NCBI RefSeq assembly: GCF_000026365.1
Contig: NC_012996.1
Location: 1,798,001 to 1,862,000 of the forward strand
Reading direction: 5' to 3'
DNA from: Zygosaccharomyces rouxii
Taxonomy: Eukaryota > Ascomycota > Saccharomycetes > Saccharomycetales > Saccharomycetaceae
DNA length: 64,000 nucleotides
Numbering within the stretch: the stretch's first letter is position 1; the number at the start of each line of letters is the position of its first letter. Shown one piece after another: positions 61,382 to 64,000 of this stretch. A program made the translations under genes and the position numbers. The notes below the pieces were generated by a model that did not search any database, was not told where the DNA came from, and saw nothing but the letters and a program-made list of their open reading frames with translations.

Positions 61382-61834
61382 CTAAGAAAGAATAGTTGGA
61401 TCGCCCTCTGACCAGATAATTTTGACATCCCAACTCTTTACTTTCCATAAGCCATCAGTATCGTCTTTGACCACTTCAAAAAAGTTCAAAGTACCATCAA
61501 ATAGGCTTGGAGTATTAGATATATTACCTTCTCCTTGTCGATAATGTTGAGAAAGCACAGAAGCTGTAACAGAAGCCGTATTCCCCAGCAAGTTTATGCG
61601 AACATTACTAACATGATGTGTACAGTCTAGTTTGCATACCTTTTCAAAGAATACTGTGCGAATGGTTTGTTTTCCGCTCAACTCACTATTATTAAAGTTT
61701 AAGGTAGCATTTGGGAGTAATCCAGAATCAAAAAGTTCCACATCTGCCGTGTCTACACTAAGTACACACCGATAAATGGTATCCTTGATAGCCTCTCTAT
61801 CGCTGAGGAAGGGCAAACTGATAGGAAAGGACAT
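61382..61834 (-). CDS. NTF2-fold / SnoaL-like small protein
   Basis: 150 residues. Pattern of the SnoaL-like (SnoaL_4) superfamily: an N-terminal helix with DREAIKDTIYRCVLSVDTAD, LFDSGLLPNATLNF, THHVSNVRINLLGNTASVTASV in the beta sheet, a mid-sheet HYRQGEG, and a terminal WKVKSWDVKIIWSEGD strand. Members are small hydrolases, dehydratases or isomerases acting on aromatic or polyketide-like substrates, or of unknown role. The protein is complete, with a clean ATG. It has no S. cerevisiae equivalent that I know. It lies in the accessory right arm, so transfer from filamentous fungi is conceivable. Confidence 0.8.
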   Translation of the reverse strand: MSFPISLPFLSDREAIKDTIYRCVLSVDTADVELFDSGLLPNATLNFNNSELSGKQTIRTVFFEKVCKLDCTHHVSNVRINLLGNTASVTASVLSQHYRQGEGNISNTPSLFDGTLNFFEVVKDDTDGLWKVKSWDVKIIWSEGDPTILS

Positions 61835-62949
61835 ACTGTCGTTTAAATTTGGATGTGCGTGTATGTGTGAGGCTCCGTCAAATTATTTACACCATGTAGT
61901 TTTATCAAGCAGAGAACATGATCAGTTATCATGGAAAATTTAACAGATGTACCCTTAAGTCCTTGCTTGCATATTGCGTCCCTGGTGTATTTGTCACAAA
62001 AAAGGCGGTGACTTGCATATCACTTCGGAGCTTGATTGTGCGGCTGAAAGAACTATTTCTAGAACCCGCATAGATAGGATCTATGGGTTATAGCGCCGCG
62101 TAACATGTTGACAGTGTATCTTGTAGGGTTGGACCAGAGATAGGACGTATTCGGCAGAAAACTCGACTGAATTGTACGCCAAGTTGAAATGTATGAAGTA
62201 TTGCTGATTTGCCTTAGATCCCGGCAATATGGAAAAGTGAGAAAGCTGTTTTTTTTTTTTTTTTTTGATTGAGTTTGCAATTGACGAGGGGCCAAACAAA
62301 CAATGGGGCGCGCATTATTTGCATTATTTGCATTATTTGTTATAAGAAAATTATGAAGGTATCGGGTCGTGAACGGGGTACCTCACAGCAAGCCAGGTGA
62401 TTCGTAAGGACCCGATTACCAGGTTCGCTATGTTGACGGACGTGATGTGATCAAGGCACATGATTTTGCTCTTCAGAAAGATACAGGGAAAGAAATACTG
62501 CGTTTAGTCAACTGTAGCTTTAGTTTTCAAACATCCTTGACACACTGAATGAGAAGCTTCCTGAATTAGGCATCTTTGAAGATCCCGAACCTGCGCAAGG
62601 CGATACAACATCGAGTTTCTAAGTTGCTACATGGTACAAAGTACATTATAGTTGCTAGGAATTTCACTGTCTGGGTAACTTCCAGCAGGCGTTATTTCAA
62701 CCATGTATTGGCCCTAAAGTGCATACTTAAAATGGGACAAATAACCCAGAAAGCCCTCACGATTTAATTGTTGTTTTTTTTTTTTCGTTTTTTTTAGAAT
62801 GTACTGAAAAACTGAAAGACAAAGGACAAATAACGTGTAAATGAAGAATCATTTGCAATGCACCTCGCTAGATGACAGCCCAAGTGGGAGCTCCTTCTGT
62901 AGAGAATGTTTAGAGATAATAGACTGCCTGTCGATAACATTTAGTGGCT
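61835..62949. other. Gene-free region with short tandem repeats
   Basis: 1.1 kb. It has a T run at 62250-62267 and three perfect copies of the 9-base unit GCATTATTT at 62312-62338. A second T-rich run is at 62773-62797. Open frames here are low-complexity. No gene is supported. Confidence 0.5.
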
Positions 62950-63374
62950 TCATGAACTACACCAGGAGCATGTCATCAAAACGTCTCTCATAAAGGCAGC
63001 CTGGCACTCTTGCCCGTCGAGAAGAATTGGGAAGTTCCTCAATAACCTTGCTCGCAAAGAGCTTTGTTCATCTTGCATGACAATTCGTCCCATTTTGTAG
63101 CATCGATGCCAGCATCTACTGCTAGGGAAAGGGAACTAGACAGATCCCTAGTATTATACAGCACACTGCTCTTCTTACAAAAGAACCAAACTGGTAGTAA
63201 ATAAAGCGAGTCACCCATAGATGTTATAAAACCGATAAAATAGGCGACAGAGGAATCAGAGAGAGATTCTGAATAGTTGATTAGAACAATCAAGCTAACT
63301 ACCCCAAAAGCGCTGTAAATACTGGGATGAAGTGATGGAGGACCTTTTGGAGACCAATTTAACGCAATTTTCCG
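62950..63374 (-). pseudogene. Broken DUP/COS-family membrane protein gene
   Basis: From 63374 leftward, about 112 codons are open: two hydrophobic segments (IYSAFGVVSLIVLINYSE and SSVAYFIGFITSMGDSLYLL), then DATKWDELSCKMNKALCEQG. That last part matches the DUP-domain pattern W-x-x-I-x-x-x-MN-x-x-L-x-x-x-G. After a stop at about 63039, the reading continues in another frame with FPILLDGQECQAAFMRDVL to 62950, matching the F-F-Y-D-G-x-x-C-x-x-F-F end of the DUP domain. So one frameshift and loss of the N-terminus have inactivated it. DUP240 and COS proteins are endomembrane proteins; in S. cerevisiae COS genes are subtelomeric. Confidence 0.6.
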
Positions 63375-64000
63375 TTATAAACTTGGCTGAAGTGAAGTTC
63401 GATTGAGATCCCGAGGGGCTTTAATTGGAGTAGTACGTTTTGGACCCTGAGAGGTTATCACAAAATACGTAACGAATTACTTTTATCTTATCTTATCTTA
63501 TCCGATGTCCGAGGTAAGCGGTTTCTATGCCATCAGATAGTGTTCCATGATAAGCATTAAATCCAGAAGTATAACAGCATGGTAGATTTTACAATCAGGA
63601 CAACATTTATGAAAGTAAGAGGTAGCATTATCAATGGGTAAAACAACGATATTCCAGGAATATGCAAATTTTTATGCTGGTGGAGCTGAAATTTCAAGAA
63701 AATACACAACCGTTCCTGCAAAACTCCGAAGGTATTAGAGAAGTGACCATTACAAAAGCCCACGAAAGTCGTTAATCTCACGAAGTATGCTATCAAGATG
63801 AGAATAGCCATAATTTTTAGGCTTTTTAGATAGAAACATGAATGGGGATTCGGAGAAATTTATATATTCCTTTCCATCGGCATAAATATCATAATAATAA
63901 GGCACGCATACAATGGAAAATATAGCGGAAAGGAATGAATATAATTAAGAGGCACATGAGAGTCCTGATAATCACTTGAATCAATGAATGTAAAAGAAAA
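63375..64000. other. Right edge: gene-poor, possible small membrane ORF
   Basis: A short TTATC tandem run is at about 63483-63502. On the minus strand 63557-63811 is an ATG-started 84-codon frame with two hydrophobic stretches (start MAILILIAYFVRL; end NVVLIVKSTMLLYFWI). It could be a fragment of the same membrane-protein family as the neighbouring relic, but I see no diagnostic motif. No telomeric repeat is visible. Confidence 0.35.

Overview
This window is chromosomal DNA of a budding yeast of the family Saccharomycetaceae. Its genes are intron-poor and read as close relatives of Saccharomyces cerevisiae genes. It has Pol III tRNA genes with a Pol III-targeted Ty3-like relic, and promoter motifs of the S. 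cerevisiae regulons (Gcn4, Rpn4, PAC/RRPE, Cbf1/Met31). Gene order is decisive for placement. Genes that S. cerevisiae keeps on two duplicated segments are interleaved here in single copy: USE1, SRM1 and TOS8 with ENP1, HIS7, ARO4 and SPO23; and GTR2 with TYW3, one eIF4G, RPT6 and ALG13. This is the order expected of a species that diverged before the whole-genome duplication. The Zygosaccharomyces/Torulaspora group is my best guess for the genus level, but that part is inference.

Layout. 0-17 kb is a conserved core: SNARE USE1, a tandem pair of VBA-type vacuolar transporters, ribosome-biogenesis factor ENP1, an unassigned secretory-pathway protein, the Ran exchange factor SRM1, the amino-acid genes HIS7 and ARO4 (each with a Gcn4 site), the arrestin-like SPO23 homologue and the TALE homeodomain gene TOS8/CUP9. 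17-20.6 kb is a tRNA/retroelement junction: tRNA-Arg(UCU), tRNA-His(GUG) and a decayed Ty3-like element whose Gag appears to carry two capsid-like domains, followed by an integrase scrap. 21.4-31 kb carries aconitase ACO1, the vacuolar ABC transporter BPT1 and the sulfhydrylase MET17 (with Cbf1 and Met31/32 sites). Two intron-containing tRNA-Leu(UAG) genes follow. 32-39.8 kb is the GTR2-TYW3-eIF4G-RPT6-ALG13 block.

From about 39.9 kb to the right edge the character changes. Gene density falls, intergenic gaps grow to 1-1.8 kb, and the genes are stress, redox, nutrient-scavenging and detoxification types: an Hsp26-like small heat-shock protein, an NtaA-type FMN monooxygenase, photolyase PHR1, a sorbose-reductase-like SDR, a catalase with a signal peptide and ten N-glycosylation sequons, an OPT oligopeptide transporter, a GRE2-like reductase (plus a broken copy), an RTA1-family membrane protein facing a zinc-cluster regulator, and an NTF2-fold protein. 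At the far right is a broken DUP/COS-family gene. In S. cerevisiae that family is largely subtelomeric, so the right end looks like a subtelomere or a region derived from one. No telomeric repeats are visible.

The most interesting items are the apparently secreted catalase, the Gag relic with duplicated capsid, the unassigned signal-peptide protein at 7.2-7.9 kb, the bacterial-type FMN monooxygenase and the DUP/COS relic. Identifications rest on reading the translated sequences against remembered families. No alignment or search was run.
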